A DNA stretch of 64,000 nt from Oscillospiraceae bacterium (GCA_015067765.1 SVLV01000005.1:1-64000); one strand, 5' to 3'. Counted from the stretch's first letter, positions 9,658-19,998 are shown. Notes: generated by a model not told the origin, from the sequence alone. Translations and numbers: made by a program.

Positions 9658-10974
9658 ATGAGAAAGGTATTGAAATTTGGCGGCTCCTCCATGGCCGATG
9701 CCCGGCAGTTTGCCAAGGTAAAATCCATTGTGGAGGCCGATCCCAGCCGCAGTGTGGTGGTGGTATCCGCCGCCGGCAAGCGGTTTCAGGAGGACCATAA
9801 GCTGACGGATCTGCTGTATCTGTGCCATGCCCACCTGCAGTACGGTGTGGCCTGCGACAGTGTGTGGCAGATGATCTGTGACCGCTATATCGAGATCCGG
9901 GATCAGCTGGAGCTGCCCACCGATCTGGAGACGGAATTTGCTGAGCTGCGCCAGAAGATGGACCGGGGCATCAGCCAGGATGAGCTGGTGAGCCGGGGCG
10001 AGTACTTCGCCGCCCGTCTGATGGCGGACTATCTGGGCTTTGCCTTTGTGGACGCCGCCCACTGGCTGGTGTTCAAAATGGACGGCACGGTGGATCAGGA
10101 GATCTCCTATGAGAATCTGCAGCGGGCAGCCGGCGGCAGAAAGATCGTCACTCCCGGTTTCTACGGCGCCATGCCCGACGGGGCCATCAAGACCTTCACC
10201 CGGGGCGGCAGCGACATCACCGGTGCTCTGGCCGCTGCGGCGCTGGATGCCGATGTGTATGAAAACTGGACGGATGTGTCCGGTTTTCTCATGGCGGATC
10301 CCCGCATCGTGAAGGATCCCGATCCCATTTTGCAGATCACCTATTCCGAGCTGCGTGAGCTCAGCTACATCGGCGCGCAGGTGCTCCACGAGGGCACTAT
10401 CTTCCCGGTGCGGGAGAAGAACATCCCCCTGAATATCCGCAACACCAACCAGCCCGATGCCCCCGGTACCCTGATCCAGGAGAGCTTCGAGGAGCAGTTT
10501 GTGCCGGATGGACGGTTCATCACCGGTATCGCCGGTAAGAAGGATTTCTCCGTCATCAACCTGACCAAAAACGGCATGAGCAATGAGGTGGGCTTCCTGC
10601 GCCGTGTGCTGGAGATCCTGGAGCAGTACAAGGTCAGCGTGGAGTATCTGCCCTCCGGCATCGACTCCGCCTCCTTCGTGGTGGAGACGGCCCGGCTCAG
10701 CCCCTGTCTGTATCAGATCCTGGGGCAGATCGAGCGGGAGATCAAGCCCGATACCATCCACATGACCGAGGACATGGCCATTGTGGCCGCCGTAGGCCGC
10801 AAGATGGTGTTCCAGCCCGGCAGCTCCGGCCGCATCTTCGCCGCGCTGGGCGAAAACGGCATCAACATCCGCATGATCACCCAGGGCCCCGAGGAGCTGA
10901 ACATCATCGTGGGTGTGGACAACCGGGATTTCGAAAAGGCCATCCGTGTGCTGTATGACAATTTCGTTCGCTGA
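9658..10974 (+). CDS. Aspartate kinase
   Basis: MRKVLKFGGSSMAD, RGGSDITGAL, paired ACT-like C-terminus (GMSNEVGFLRRVLEIL..., FAALGENGINIRMITQG). Confidence 0.94.
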   Translation: MRKVLKFGGSSMADARQFAKVKSIVEADPSRSVVVVSAAGKRFQEDHKLTDLLYLCHAHLQYGVACDSVWQMICDRYIEIRDQLELPTDLETEFAELRQKMDRGISQDELVSRGEYFAARLMADYLGFAFVDAAHWLVFKMDGTVDQEISYENLQRAAGGRKIVTPGFYGAMPDGAIKTFTRGGSDITGALAAAALDADVYENWTDVSGFLMADPRIVKDPDPILQITYSELRELSYIGAQVLHEGTIFPVREKNIPLNIRNTNQPDAPGTLIQESFEEQFVPDGRFITGIAGKKDFSVINLTKNGMSNEVGFLRRVLEILEQYKVSVEYLPSGIDSASFVVETARLSPCLYQILGQIEREIKPDTIHMTEDMAIVAAVGRKMVFQPGSSGRIFAALGENGINIRMITQGPEELNIIVGVDNRDFEKAIRVLYDNFVR

Positions 10975-10985
10975 GGAGGTATCCT

Positions 10986-11990
10986 ATGAAACTGTATAAC
11001 GTAGCTATTCTGGGCGCCACCGGCGCCGTGGGTCAGGAGATGATGAAGATCCTGGCGGAACGCAATTTCCCTGTGGGCAAGCTCCGTCTGCTGGCCTCCG
11101 CCCGGTCTGTGGGGCAGATGGTGGAGTGGAACGGCCGGCGCATCTGCGTGGAACTGGCCTGTGACGAGGCCTTCGAGGGCATGGACATTGTGCTGGGCGC
11201 GGCGGAAAATGACATCGCCGAGCGCTTTGCCCCCGCCATTGTGAAGGCCGGCGCCGTGTTTGTGGATAACTCCAGCGCTTTCCGTCTGGATCCCGATGTG
11301 CCGCTGGTGGTGCCGGAGATCAACCCCGACGATGTGAGAAACCACAAGGGCATCATCTCCAACCCCAATTGCACCACCATCATCTCCCTGACGGCCATCA
11401 ACGCCCTCAATACCGACAGCCCCATCGAGAGCATCGTGGCATCCTCCTATCAGGCGGTGTCCGGTGCCGGTGCGGCAGGACCGGTGGAGCTGATGGAGCA
11501 GGTGGAGAAGCTGGGCCGGGGGGAGCAGGTAGAGCCCAAGGTGTTCCAGCATCAGATCGCCTTCAATGTGATCCCCCAGATCGGCGGCGAGGCCTATGCC
11601 GGCTATACCTCCGAGGAGATGAAGCTGCAGAACGAGGGCCGCAAGATCATGCACCTGCCGGAACTGAAGGTCAGCTGCACCTGCGTGCGTGTGCCGGTGG
11701 TCCGCAGCCACAGTGTGTCCATCGTGGTGCGGACGAAGGAGAAGATCTCCGTTCAGCGGGCCCGGGAACTGATCGCTCAGGCCCCCGGCTGCCGCCTGGT
11801 GGACGATCTGGCTGCCAAGTCCTACCCTATGCCGCTGGATACCAGCGATCAGGATCTGGTGTTCGTGGGCCGCATCCGGGAGGATCTGGTGGACGAGAAG
11901 GGCCTGAATATCTGGTGCTGCGGCGATCAGGTCCGCAAGGGTGCTGCCACCAACGCGGTGCAGATCGCCCTGCTGCTGACGCAGATTTAA
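10986..11990 (+). CDS. asd: Aspartate-semialdehyde dehydrogenase
   Basis: AILGATGAVGQEM, SNPNCTTI active-site Cys, SYQAVSGAGAAG. Confidence 0.95.
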   Translation: MKLYNVAILGATGAVGQEMMKILAERNFPVGKLRLLASARSVGQMVEWNGRRICVELACDEAFEGMDIVLGAAENDIAERFAPAIVKAGAVFVDNSSAFRLDPDVPLVVPEINPDDVRNHKGIISNPNCTTIISLTAINALNTDSPIESIVASSYQAVSGAGAAGPVELMEQVEKLGRGEQVEPKVFQHQIAFNVIPQIGGEAYAGYTSEEMKLQNEGRKIMHLPELKVSCTCVRVPVVRSHSVSIVVRTKEKISVQRARELIAQAPGCRLVDDLAAKSYPMPLDTSDQDLVFVGRIREDLVDEKGLNIWCCGDQVRKGAATNAVQIALLLTQI

Positions 11991-12000
11991 AGGAAAAGAG

Positions 12001-12036
12001 AAAAGACCCGGATACCCTTTGGTATCCGGGTCTTTT
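12001..12036. terminator. Bidirectional terminator between asd and obgE
   Basis: aaaagacccggatacc-cttt-ggtatccgggtctttt. Confidence 0.85.
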
Positions 12037-12044
12037 GTGTTGTC

Positions 12045-13325
12045 TCAGTGCTGGTACTCGAACTCCAGATTGTAGAGGGACACGATGTCGCCATCCTGAA
12101 TGCCCATGGCCTCCAGCTGGTCGAACAGGCCCGAGGCACGCAGCTGACGGTCGAAATACATGCGGCTCTCGTAGTCGGAGAAGTTGATGTTGGCCATGAG
12201 GCGCTGCAGCCAGGGACCTTCCACCAGCCAGGTGCCGTCCTCCTGCACGATGTTGAGGGGTTCGGACATATCCACCTGGGGGGGACGGGGCACATACTCC
12301 GGCTCGTAGACCACCACGGGGGGCAGCTCCGCCAGACGGGCGCCGATGCGGCCCACCAGCTCGCGGGTACCCTGATGGGTGGCGGCGGACATGGCGAAGA
12401 ACTCATAACCCTGCTGCTCCACATGGGCGCGGAAACGGTCCAGCGCCTCGGTGTCGTACAGAAGGTCCGTCTTGTTGGCCACCACGATCTGGGGGCGGGA
12501 GGACAGGTCGCCGCTGTACTGCTTGAGCTCGGCGTTGATGGCCTCGAAATCCTCGATGGGATCCCGGCCCTCGCTGCCGGACACATCCACCAGATGGACC
12601 AGCAGGCGGCAGCGGTCGATGTGCCGCAGGAAGTCGTGGCCCAGACCGGCACCCTCGCTGGCACCCTCGATGATGCCGGGGATATCCGCCATGACAAAGC
12701 TGACGCCCTCATCCACATACACCACGCCCAGATTGGGGTAGAGGGTGGTGAAGTGGTAGTTGGCGATCTTGGGATGGGCCTTGCTGACCACGCTGAGCAG
12801 GGTGCTCTTGCCCACATTGGGGAAGCCCACCAGACCCACATCGGCCAGCAGCTTCAGCTCCAGCACCACATCGTGGCTCTGACCCGGCAGACCGGCCTTG
12901 GCGAAACGGGGGACCTGACGGGTGGGGGTGGCGAAGTGCTGGTTGCCCCAGCCGCCCCGGCCGCCCTTGCAGAGGACGAAGGGTTCACTGCCGGACATAT
13001 CCTGGATGATCTCGCCGGTCTCCGCGTCCCGGATCAGGGTGCCCCGGGGGACCTTGATGGTGAGGGACTCGCCGTCCTTACCGGTGCGGCGGCCGCCCTG
13101 ACCGTCCATGCCGTTGCCGGCCACATACTTGCGCTTGTAGCGGAAGTCCATCAGGGTGGACATATTGTCATCCACCTGCACGATGATGCTGCCGCCCTGA
13201 CCGCCATCACCGCCGTCGGGGCCGCCGGCGGCCACATATTTTTCCCGGTGGAAGGCCACGGCACCGTTGCCGCCGTTGCCGGCGCGGACGGTGATGCGGG
13301 CCTTATCAATAAAACCAGATGCCAT
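12045..13325 (-). CDS. obgE: GTPase ObgE/CgtA
   Basis: MASGFIDKARITVRAGNGGNGAVAFHREK Obg domain; GFPNVGKSTLLS, DIPGIIEGASEGAGLGHDFLRHI, NKTD. Confidence 0.96.
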   Translation of the reverse strand: MASGFIDKARITVRAGNGGNGAVAFHREKYVAAGGPDGGDGGQGGSIIVQVDDNMSTLMDFRYKRKYVAGNGMDGQGGRRTGKDGESLTIKVPRGTLIRDAETGEIIQDMSGSEPFVLCKGGRGGWGNQHFATPTRQVPRFAKAGLPGQSHDVVLELKLLADVGLVGFPNVGKSTLLSVVSKAHPKIANYHFTTLYPNLGVVYVDEGVSFVMADIPGIIEGASEGAGLGHDFLRHIDRCRLLVHLVDVSGSEGRDPIEDFEAINAELKQYSGDLSSRPQIVVANKTDLLYDTEALDRFRAHVEQQGYEFFAMSAATHQGTRELVGRIGARLAELPPVVVYEPEYVPRPPQVDMSEPLNIVQEDGTWLVEGPWLQRLMANINFSDYESRMYFDRQLRASGLFDQLEAMGIQDGDIVSLYNLEFEYQH

Positions 13326-13456
13326 ATGAAAAAACCTCGCTTTCGAGTAAAGTCGCATACTAACCCAATTTACCCTATTGTACCCGAAAGGGGCGGTTTT
13401 CGTCAAGTGGAGGAACAGGAAACACCGCTGCGGTCAGCAAAACAGATTCCAGACAA

Positions 13457-13491
13457 AAAGCCACCCGGACTGGAAAGTCCGGGTGGCTTTT
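13457..13491. terminator. Intrinsic terminator
   Basis: aaaagccacccggactggaaagtccgggtggctttt. Confidence 0.8.
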
Positions 13492-13511
13492 GACAGGTTG
13501 GCAAAGAGGAA

Positions 13512-15113
13512 TCAGCAGGTGCCCTCGCAGGTGGCGCAGCTGCAGCAGCCGGATGCGGCGGGAGCGGCCACACCGGCAGCCTCGGCGGCGGCGCGGTCAC
13601 GCTGGACCTTGCAGTAGCAGACGCCCAGATCGTTCAGACCGTACTCCTTCAGCTTCAGACCCACGCGCAGCAGGGTCTCGGCCATCTCGTCCAGACTGGT
13701 GAGGGTCTCCACACCGCCCTTGGCGGCATTGGCGCAGATGGCGGCGGTGGGCACAGCGGTCATGTTGCGGATGAAGCAGGGCACCTGAGAGATGCCGTCC
13801 ACCGGGTCGCAGACCTGGCCCAGGATGCTCTGGGCACCCAGCACGGAGGCACGCTCGATCACATCCAGATCGTCGCTGATGAGGGAGGCCAGAGCGCCGG
13901 CCACCATGGAGATGCACACGCCGATTTCGGCCTGACAGCCCCATGCGCCGTGATAATGGGTGGGATAGTAGATGATGCCTACGATGCCGGCCACCAGCAG
14001 AGCCTTCAGCTCATCCTCGTGGGACTTGCCCAGAGCCTGGCAGGCGTGGTGGATGGCGGGAACGGGGATACCGGAGGCACCGCCGGTGGGCATGCAGGCA
14101 GTGACGCCGTGGGCGGCGGCAAACTGCATGATGGACAGGGCGTCCACAGCGGCGGGGTTGGCCATACCCAGAGGAATGACGGTGCCGTTTTCAAACAGGG
14201 CCTTCACCTCGTGGGCGTGGGGCAGGGTGTTGCCGTCCAGATCGGTGACCTTGTAGCCCTGCTCCACGGAGTTCAGGGACAGACCCCACAGCTCATCGGC
14301 GATGGCGAACAGCTCCTCGTCGGTGCGGCCGGAGATGGCCTTCTCATAGTCCAGAGCGGCCTGCCACAGGGGGATCTTCTGCTCGGCGGCATAGGCGAAC
14401 ATCTCCTTGGCGGTGACGAAGGGCATATCGGGCTCGTCAATGGGGATGATGTCATAGACGGGGTTGACGCAGCGGACATAGATGGTCTCCGCCATGGCGC
14501 GCAGCTGGGCCACGAAGTTCTCGCAGTAGGCGGTGCGGCGGCGGACGGTGATCAGGCTCTGGCCGCACTCGGTGCAGCTCTCCACACTGTAGCTGTCGGT
14601 GAGCTTGGCGGTGATCTTCTCCACATCGGCGGTGGCCAGACGGATCAGCAGGTAGTAGTACTTGCCGTCGATATAGGTCTTGATGCCATCCACATCGTCG
14701 ATATAGATCTCGCCGCCGCCCAGAGAGGCGGTCTTCATAAAGACCTTGTCGCCGGTGTCGGAGGTGAGGGTCAGCCATGCGGTCTCGGAGGGCTTGACGG
14801 GCACATTCTCGGTGAACTCGAAGCTGTAGGTCAGGTTCACGGCCTTGGCACCCTCGTAGGTCTGGTCGAAGGGGTAGGTGCGGATATTCTTCTTCATCAC
14901 GCCCACCAAGAAGCCCTTATCACTGTGCATGCCGTAGAAGGTGGCGGAGTAGCCGCCGCGGGTGCACATCTCCACATTCAGGTGGGCAGGCGCGCCGCTG
15001 AGCATATCGGAGGCCATGGCGCCCAGACGGTAGGGGCCGGCGGTATTGGAGCTGGAGGGGCCGGGGGACACGGGGGACAGGCAATCGTTAAAAATGCTGG
15101 GGTAAGCTTTCAT
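13512..15113 (-). CDS. L-serine ammonia-lyase (Fe-S dependent, one-chain) paralogue 1, Cys-rich C-terminal tail
   Basis: SPVSPGPSSSNTAGPYRLG (beta domain) and PTGGASGIPVPAI...GAWGCQAEIGV (alpha domain); C-terminus CCSCATCEGTC. Confidence 0.85.
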   Translation of the reverse strand: MKAYPSIFNDCLSPVSPGPSSSNTAGPYRLGAMASDMLSGAPAHLNVEMCTRGGYSATFYGMHSDKGFLVGVMKKNIRTYPFDQTYEGAKAVNLTYSFEFTENVPVKPSETAWLTLTSDTGDKVFMKTASLGGGEIYIDDVDGIKTYIDGKYYYLLIRLATADVEKITAKLTDSYSVESCTECGQSLITVRRRTAYCENFVAQLRAMAETIYVRCVNPVYDIIPIDEPDMPFVTAKEMFAYAAEQKIPLWQAALDYEKAISGRTDEELFAIADELWGLSLNSVEQGYKVTDLDGNTLPHAHEVKALFENGTVIPLGMANPAAVDALSIMQFAAAHGVTACMPTGGASGIPVPAIHHACQALGKSHEDELKALLVAGIVGIIYYPTHYHGAWGCQAEIGVCISMVAGALASLISDDLDVIERASVLGAQSILGQVCDPVDGISQVPCFIRNMTAVPTAAICANAAKGGVETLTSLDEMAETLLRVGLKLKEYGLNDLGVCYCKVQRDRAAAEAAGVAAPAASGCCSCATCEGTC

Positions 15114-15199
15114 GGGGATTTCCTCCTGTATTTGTTCTCGTTTGCCAGGAAACGGCCATCAGCCCTCCCGTTGGACGGGGAGGCGGATATTCTACCTGC

Positions 15200-15228
15200 A
15201 TTATACCGTGGCAGTCGATTTTTGGCAA
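15200..15228 (-). promoter_or_regulatory. Promoter of paralogue 1 (TTGCCA-17-TATAAT)
   Basis: Reverse strand TTGCCAaaaatcgactgccacggTATAAT. Confidence 0.75.
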
Positions 15229-15318
15229 GCGGATTTCCCCATGGGGACGGATAAGATTTGTCAATAAATAGGGGCAAAAAAGAGGGAGGAGCATGGCTCC
15301 TCCCTCCGGGGTATGCTC

Positions 15319-16095
15319 TTATTCCGTAAAGGTCACAGAGACATCGCCCATGCCGTAAAAACTGGCAGTGATGGTGTCTCCGGCCGAGACCAGCACCGGC
15401 GCGGTGACAGACCCGGTCAGCACGATGCTGCCGGCCTCCAGCGCCAGACCCTGACGGGCCAGACCGTCCACCATCACGGCGATGGCCCGGGCGGGATTCG
15501 TCAGCACCTCGGCGGTGGTGCCGCTGGAGAGCAGCTTTCCGTTGCACCGCAGGGTCATGCCGGTCAGCAGCAGGTCCACCTGCTGCACGGGGACTTTCCG
15601 GCCGCCCAGCACATAGCCCTTGGCAGAGCCGTTGTCGGCGATGGTATCCTCCAGCTTGATTTTCCAGTCGGCGATGCGGGTATCGGCGATCTCGATGGCC
15701 GGCTGCACATACTCGGTGGCGGCCAGCACATCCTCCACCGTGACACCGGGACCCCGGAGGGTCTTGTTGATATAGAAGGCCAGCTCACCCTCCGCCTTGG
15801 GGGCGGTCATGGTCTTCATGGAGCAGCTGCCGCCATCGGGCACCTGCATGGTATCGAAAAGATAGCCGAAATCCGGCTTGTCCACCTGCATCTGCCGCTG
15901 GGCACCGGCGCTGGTGAGACCGATCTTCCAGCCGGTCTGCACCTCACCGGACTCCTTGCGCCATGCGGCGCGGATGTGCTGGATCTGATAACTGTCCTGT
16001 TCCGTGAGGTCGGGGAACAGCTGGGTCAGCGGGGGAATGGGAGAGCAGTTGGCCTCAGCTTCGGCCAGCAGACGGGCTGCGTCCTTGTGGTCCAT
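15319..16095 (-). CDS. 2-keto-4-pentenoate hydratase / fumarylacetoacetate hydrolase-fold protein (MhpD-like)
   Basis: KIGLTSAGAQRQMQVDKPDFGYLFDTM..., EGELAFYINKTL, NPARAIAVMVDGLARQG. Confidence 0.85.
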   Translation of the reverse strand: MDHKDAARLLAEAEANCSPIPPLTQLFPDLTEQDSYQIQHIRAAWRKESGEVQTGWKIGLTSAGAQRQMQVDKPDFGYLFDTMQVPDGGSCSMKTMTAPKAEGELAFYINKTLRGPGVTVEDVLAATEYVQPAIEIADTRIADWKIKLEDTIADNGSAKGYVLGGRKVPVQQVDLLLTGMTLRCNGKLLSSGTTAEVLTNPARAIAVMVDGLARQGLALEAGSIVLTGSVTAPVLVSAGDTITASFYGMGDVSVTFTE

Positions 16096-16151
16096 AGGGA
16101 TACCTTCCTGTTCTTCCGGGTTGGCCCGGAGATTTTATGATTTGGATGGGC

Positions 16152-16910
16152 TTATGCCCCCAGCAGGGTGCTGATGCTGATGGCGGCCTCCCGGATATGC
16201 TGGCTCAGCTGGCGCTTGCGGGCCTCATCCATCTGGCTGATGGGGGAGGAGATGCTGATGGCACCCACCGGCTGGTGGTTGAAATTGGTGATGGCGGCGG
16301 CGATGCAGTAGACGCCGGTCTCGTGCTCCTCGTTGTCCACCGCGTAGCCCCGCTGGGCCGTCAGCTCCAGTTCCCGCTGCATGGCGCCGTAGGTGCAGAT
16401 GGTATTGGCCGTCAGCTTCACCACCTGGGTGCGGCTCCAGATGGTGCGCACCTCCGTCTCCGGCAGGAGGGCCAGAATGCTCTTGCCCATGGCGGTGCAG
16501 TACATGGGGGAGCGCAGACCCACGAAGGAGGCCATGCGGCCGGTGAGGTCGGCATGGGAGTCCTTATAGAGATAGACCACCTCGTCCTTATCCCGGACGG
16601 ACAGATGCACCGTCTCCCCGGCCACGGCGGCCAGATACTCCAGGAAGGGGCGGGCCACCGATACAATATTGGCGCCGGACACGATGCGGCTGCCCACCTC
16701 AAACATCCGGAAGGTGAGGCGGTACTTGCCGCTCTGGGGATCCTTGATGGCGTAGCCGCGGCTCACCAGCGCACCCACCAGACGGTGGGCCGTGGAGATG
16801 TGCAGTCCCACCTGATCGGCCAGATCGCTGAGGGCCAGACCCTGGGGGAAGGTGGACAGCAGCTCAACAATGTCCAGCACGCGGTCCAGAGATTGTACGG
16901 GGGTGGACAT
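16152..16910 (-). CDS. IclR-family transcriptional regulator
   Basis: SLDRVLDIVELLSTFPQGLALSDLADQVGLHISTAHRLVGALVSRGY wHTH and IclR effector domain. Confidence 0.92.
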   Translation of the reverse strand: MSTPVQSLDRVLDIVELLSTFPQGLALSDLADQVGLHISTAHRLVGALVSRGYAIKDPQSGKYRLTFRMFEVGSRIVSGANIVSVARPFLEYLAAVAGETVHLSVRDKDEVVYLYKDSHADLTGRMASFVGLRSPMYCTAMGKSILALLPETEVRTIWSRTQVVKLTANTICTYGAMQRELELTAQRGYAVDNEEHETGVYCIAAAITNFNHQPVGAISISSPISQMDEARKRQLSQHIREAAISISTLLGA

Positions 16911-17158
16911 GAAAAACACCTGCCTTTTCATCATGTGATAAATTTCATATGGTAAAAATGAAATCGTGATTCTGATAACAATGTACCATATCCACAAAGG
17001 GATTTCAATAGTGAAAATGTCGAAAAACGGCGGAGATTTTTCGTGAAAACGGAAAAAGGCTGCCGGTCGTCTTGACAAAGGGCCTGCGGGGTCCTATGAT
17101 GGGAGCAATCATAGATACTTGAAAATATATTTCATAATTTGAAAAGGTTGTGAGATGA

Positions 17159-17812
17159 ATGAGAGAAAATGTGGTACAGGCCGCACTGCGGCATAAAGTG
17201 ATCGCCATCGCCCGCGGGGTAGCCCCGGAGCAGAGCCTGCCGCTGGCCAGGGCCCTCTATGCCGGCGGCATCCGCCTGCTGGAGCTGACCTTCGCGCAGA
17301 AGGAGCCGGAGAGTTTCCGTCAGACGGCGGCCTCCATCGCCCGCCTCCGGCAGGAGTTCGGGGAGGAGATGTTCATGGGCGCCGGCACGGTGCTGACGGT
17401 GGAGCAGGCGGAGCTGGCCCATGAGGCGGGGGCCCAGTTCATCGTGTCCCCCGATGTAAATGCGGATGTGATCCGCCGGACGGTGGAGCTGGATATGGCC
17501 TCCTTCCCCGGTGCCATGACCCCCACAGAGGTGATGACGGCCCATCGGGCCGGCGCGGATCTGGTGAAGCTGTTCCCGGTGGCCCGGCTGGGCGCTGCCT
17601 ATGTGAAGGATCTGGTGGCACCCATCAGCCATGTGCCCCTGCTGGCGGTGGGCGGCGTGAATGTGGATAACGCGGCGGAGTTTCTGAAGGCGGGCTGCGT
17701 GGGTGTAGGCGTGGGCGGCCAGTTGGTCAATAAGGAGAAGATTGCTGCCGGCGACTGGGCCGGCATTACGGAGACGGCCCGCCGGATGATGGCTGTGGTG
17801 GAACAGGGTTAA
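17159..17812 (+). CDS. eda: KDPG/4-hydroxy-2-oxoglutarate aldolase
   Basis: GGIRLLELTF, GAGTVLT, FIVSPDVN, PGAMTPTEV, VKLFPV. Confidence 0.92.
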   Translation: MRENVVQAALRHKVIAIARGVAPEQSLPLARALYAGGIRLLELTFAQKEPESFRQTAASIARLRQEFGEEMFMGAGTVLTVEQAELAHEAGAQFIVSPDVNADVIRRTVELDMASFPGAMTPTEVMTAHRAGADLVKLFPVARLGAAYVKDLVAPISHVPLLAVGGVNVDNAAEFLKAGCVGVGVGGQLVNKEKIAAGDWAGITETARRMMAVVEQG

Positions 17813-17827
17813 GAAGGAGAGAAATCC

Positions 17828-18850
17828 ATGAAAAAGATTGTAACATTCGGTGAGGTCATGATGCGTCTGAATCCCGAGGGGTACCTGCGCTTTGTGCAGG
17901 CGGACCGCTGGGAGGTCAGCTATGCCGGCGGCGAGGCCAATGTGGCCGTATCCCTGGCCGGCTACGGGGTGGAGGCCGCCTTCATCAGCAAGGTGCCCGC
18001 CCATGAGATCGGTCAGTCCGCCATCAATGAGCTGCGCCGCTACGGGGTGGATACCTCCGGTGTGGTGCGGGGCGGTGAGCGCCTGGGTATCTACTTTGCC
18101 GAGAAGGGCGCCAGCCAGCGGGCCTCCAAGGTCATCTACGACCGGGCCGGCTCTGCCATCGCCAAGGCAAAGGCGGAGGAGTTTGACTGGGAGAAGATTT
18201 TCGCCGGGGCGGATTGGTTCCATTTCACCGGCATCACCCCCGCTCTGGGCGGTGAGCTGCCCGCCATCTGCCTGGCCGCCTGCCAGGCCGCCAAGAAGCT
18301 GGGACTGACGGTCAGCTGCGATCTGAACTACCGGGGCAAGCTCTGGAGCCGTGAGGCGGCCGGCGCCTGCATGGCAGGCCTGATGCCCTATGTGGATGTG
18401 TGCATCGCCAACGAGGCCGATGCCAAGGATGTGTTCGGCATTGTGGCAGAGGATACGGATCTGGAGGCCGGCAAGGTGAACCACGAGGGGTACATCAGCG
18501 TGGCCCGTCAGCTGACGGAGCGCTTCGGTTTTCAGAAGGTGGCCATCACCCTCCGGGGCAGCCTCTCCGCCAGTGACAACGACTGGGCGGCCATGCTGTA
18601 TGAGGGCGGGCAGGCCTGTTTCTCCCCCACCTACCGGGTCCACATCGTGGACCGCGTGGGCGGCGGCGACAGCTTTGCCGCAGGCCTCATCTACGGCCTG
18701 ATGAATGGCTATGACCAGCAGAAGACCGTCAACTTCGCTGTGGCGGCCAGCTGCCTGAAGCACAGCATTGAGCACGATTTCAACCTGATGAGCGTGGCAG
18801 AGGTGGAGAGTCTGGCAGCAGGCAACGCCTCCGGCCGCGTGCAGAGATGA
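17828..18850 (+). CDS. kdgK: PfkB-family sugar kinase, likely 2-dehydro-3-deoxygluconokinase
   Basis: FGEVMMRLNPEG, YAGGEANVAVSLAGYG, DRVGGGDSFAAGLIYG. Confidence 0.9.
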   Translation: MKKIVTFGEVMMRLNPEGYLRFVQADRWEVSYAGGEANVAVSLAGYGVEAAFISKVPAHEIGQSAINELRRYGVDTSGVVRGGERLGIYFAEKGASQRASKVIYDRAGSAIAKAKAEEFDWEKIFAGADWFHFTGITPALGGELPAICLAACQAAKKLGLTVSCDLNYRGKLWSREAAGACMAGLMPYVDVCIANEADAKDVFGIVAEDTDLEAGKVNHEGYISVARQLTERFGFQKVAITLRGSLSASDNDWAAMLYEGGQACFSPTYRVHIVDRVGGGDSFAAGLIYGLMNGYDQQKTVNFAVAASCLKHSIEHDFNLMSVAEVESLAAGNASGRVQR

Positions 18851-18860
18851 GGTGGCCGGC

Positions 18861-19490
18861 ATGACCGTTCTGGAACGTATGAAGCAGGCGGGCGTGGTGC
18901 CCGTTGTGGTCATTGAGAACGCGGCCGATGCCGTCCCCGCCGCAAGGGCCCTCCTGGCCGGCGGCATCGATGTGATGGAGATCACCTTCCGCACGGCAGC
19001 GGCGGCAGATGCCATCGCCGCCGTGGCGCAGGAGTGCCCCCAGATGCTGGTGGGTGCCGGCACCGTCATCAACGTGGACCAGTGCCGGACCGCCGTGGCG
19101 GCGGGGGCAAAGTTCATCGTCTCCCCCGGCTACAGCCGGGAGGTGGTGGCATGGTGCCAGCAGCAGGAGGTGGCGGTGGTGCCCGGCTGTGTGACCCCCA
19201 CGGAGATCATGGCGGCCCTGGAGCAGGGGCTGACGGTGCTGAAGTTCTTCCCCGCCAATGTGTACGGCGGTTTGACGGCCATGAAGGCCCTGTCCGCCCC
19301 CTTCACGCAGGTGAAGTTTATCCCCACCGGCGGTGTCAGCGGCGGCAATCTGGCGGAATATCTGTCCGCCCCCTTCATCCACGCGGTGGGCGGCAGCTGG
19401 CTGTGCACCAAGGGGGATGTGAGCGGCCACAACTTTGAGAAGATCACGGCGCTGTGCCGTGAGGCCAGAGCCATTGCGGACCAGCGGTGA
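18861..19490 (+). CDS. Second KDPG/KHG aldolase
   Basis: GGIDVMEITFRT, GAGTVINV, FIVSPGYSREV, PGCVTPTEI, LKFFPA. Confidence 0.92.
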   Translation: MTVLERMKQAGVVPVVVIENAADAVPAARALLAGGIDVMEITFRTAAAADAIAAVAQECPQMLVGAGTVINVDQCRTAVAAGAKFIVSPGYSREVVAWCQQQEVAVVPGCVTPTEIMAALEQGLTVLKFFPANVYGGLTAMKALSAPFTQVKFIPTGGVSGGNLAEYLSAPFIHAVGGSWLCTKGDVSGHNFEKITALCREARAIADQR

Positions 19491-19597
19491 ATAACCCATT
19501 TTACAGGAAAAGGCGCGCGGCGGCAGCCGTGCGCCTTTTTTTGGGGAGGAGGATGCTGCTCCCTTTTACCGTTTGGACTGATTTAGGATATTAAAGA

Positions 19598-19628
19598 ACC
19601 TCCCTCCGTCGAAATGACGGAGGGAGGT
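19598..19628. repeat. Perfect 13-bp stem-loop (terminator or small dispersed repeat)
   Basis: acctccctccgtc-gaaat-gacggagggaggt. Confidence 0.6.
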
Positions 19629-19695
19629 ATGTTCCCAGACCACAACTGTTCAATAAATTGGAATTGGTCTGATTTAGAATGATATTCCAACGGGC

Positions 19696-19998
19696 TCAAT
19701 CCCCTTCATGGTTTCCTTTGTTTTGCCTGTGCCTGCTGCGAATACGATATATCAAGTCTGCTATCATAGCACCGAGTATCATGATGGCAAATATTGCAAC
19801 TCTAAGTTCAAGTTTTCGAAGATATGCGCTGAGTGTACTGTTTATTACAGTAATAACAAGGTCCCCAACGATCACGGCAAATATGAGGCAAACCGTCACA
19901 AGCAATGGCTTAGCCCATTTTCGTGATGCATAGCGTATCGCCCCCCCTATTATGAACGGAAAGAGGCAGCCTACAAAGATGTCCAATGCATTCCACAT
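19696..19998 (-). CDS. Small hypothetical membrane protein
   Basis: 100-aa ORF with three hydrophobic segments; low-GC relative to neighbours. Confidence 0.6.
   Translation of the reverse strand: MWNALDIFVGCLFPFIIGGAIRYASRKWAKPLLVTVCLIFAVIVGDLVITVINSTLSAYLRKLELRVAIFAIMILGAMIADLIYRIRSRHRQNKGNHEGD

Noticed and set aside
17132-19117. 661-aa ORF antisense to eda-kdgK
   Set aside because: Antisense to three enzyme genes; composition artefact.
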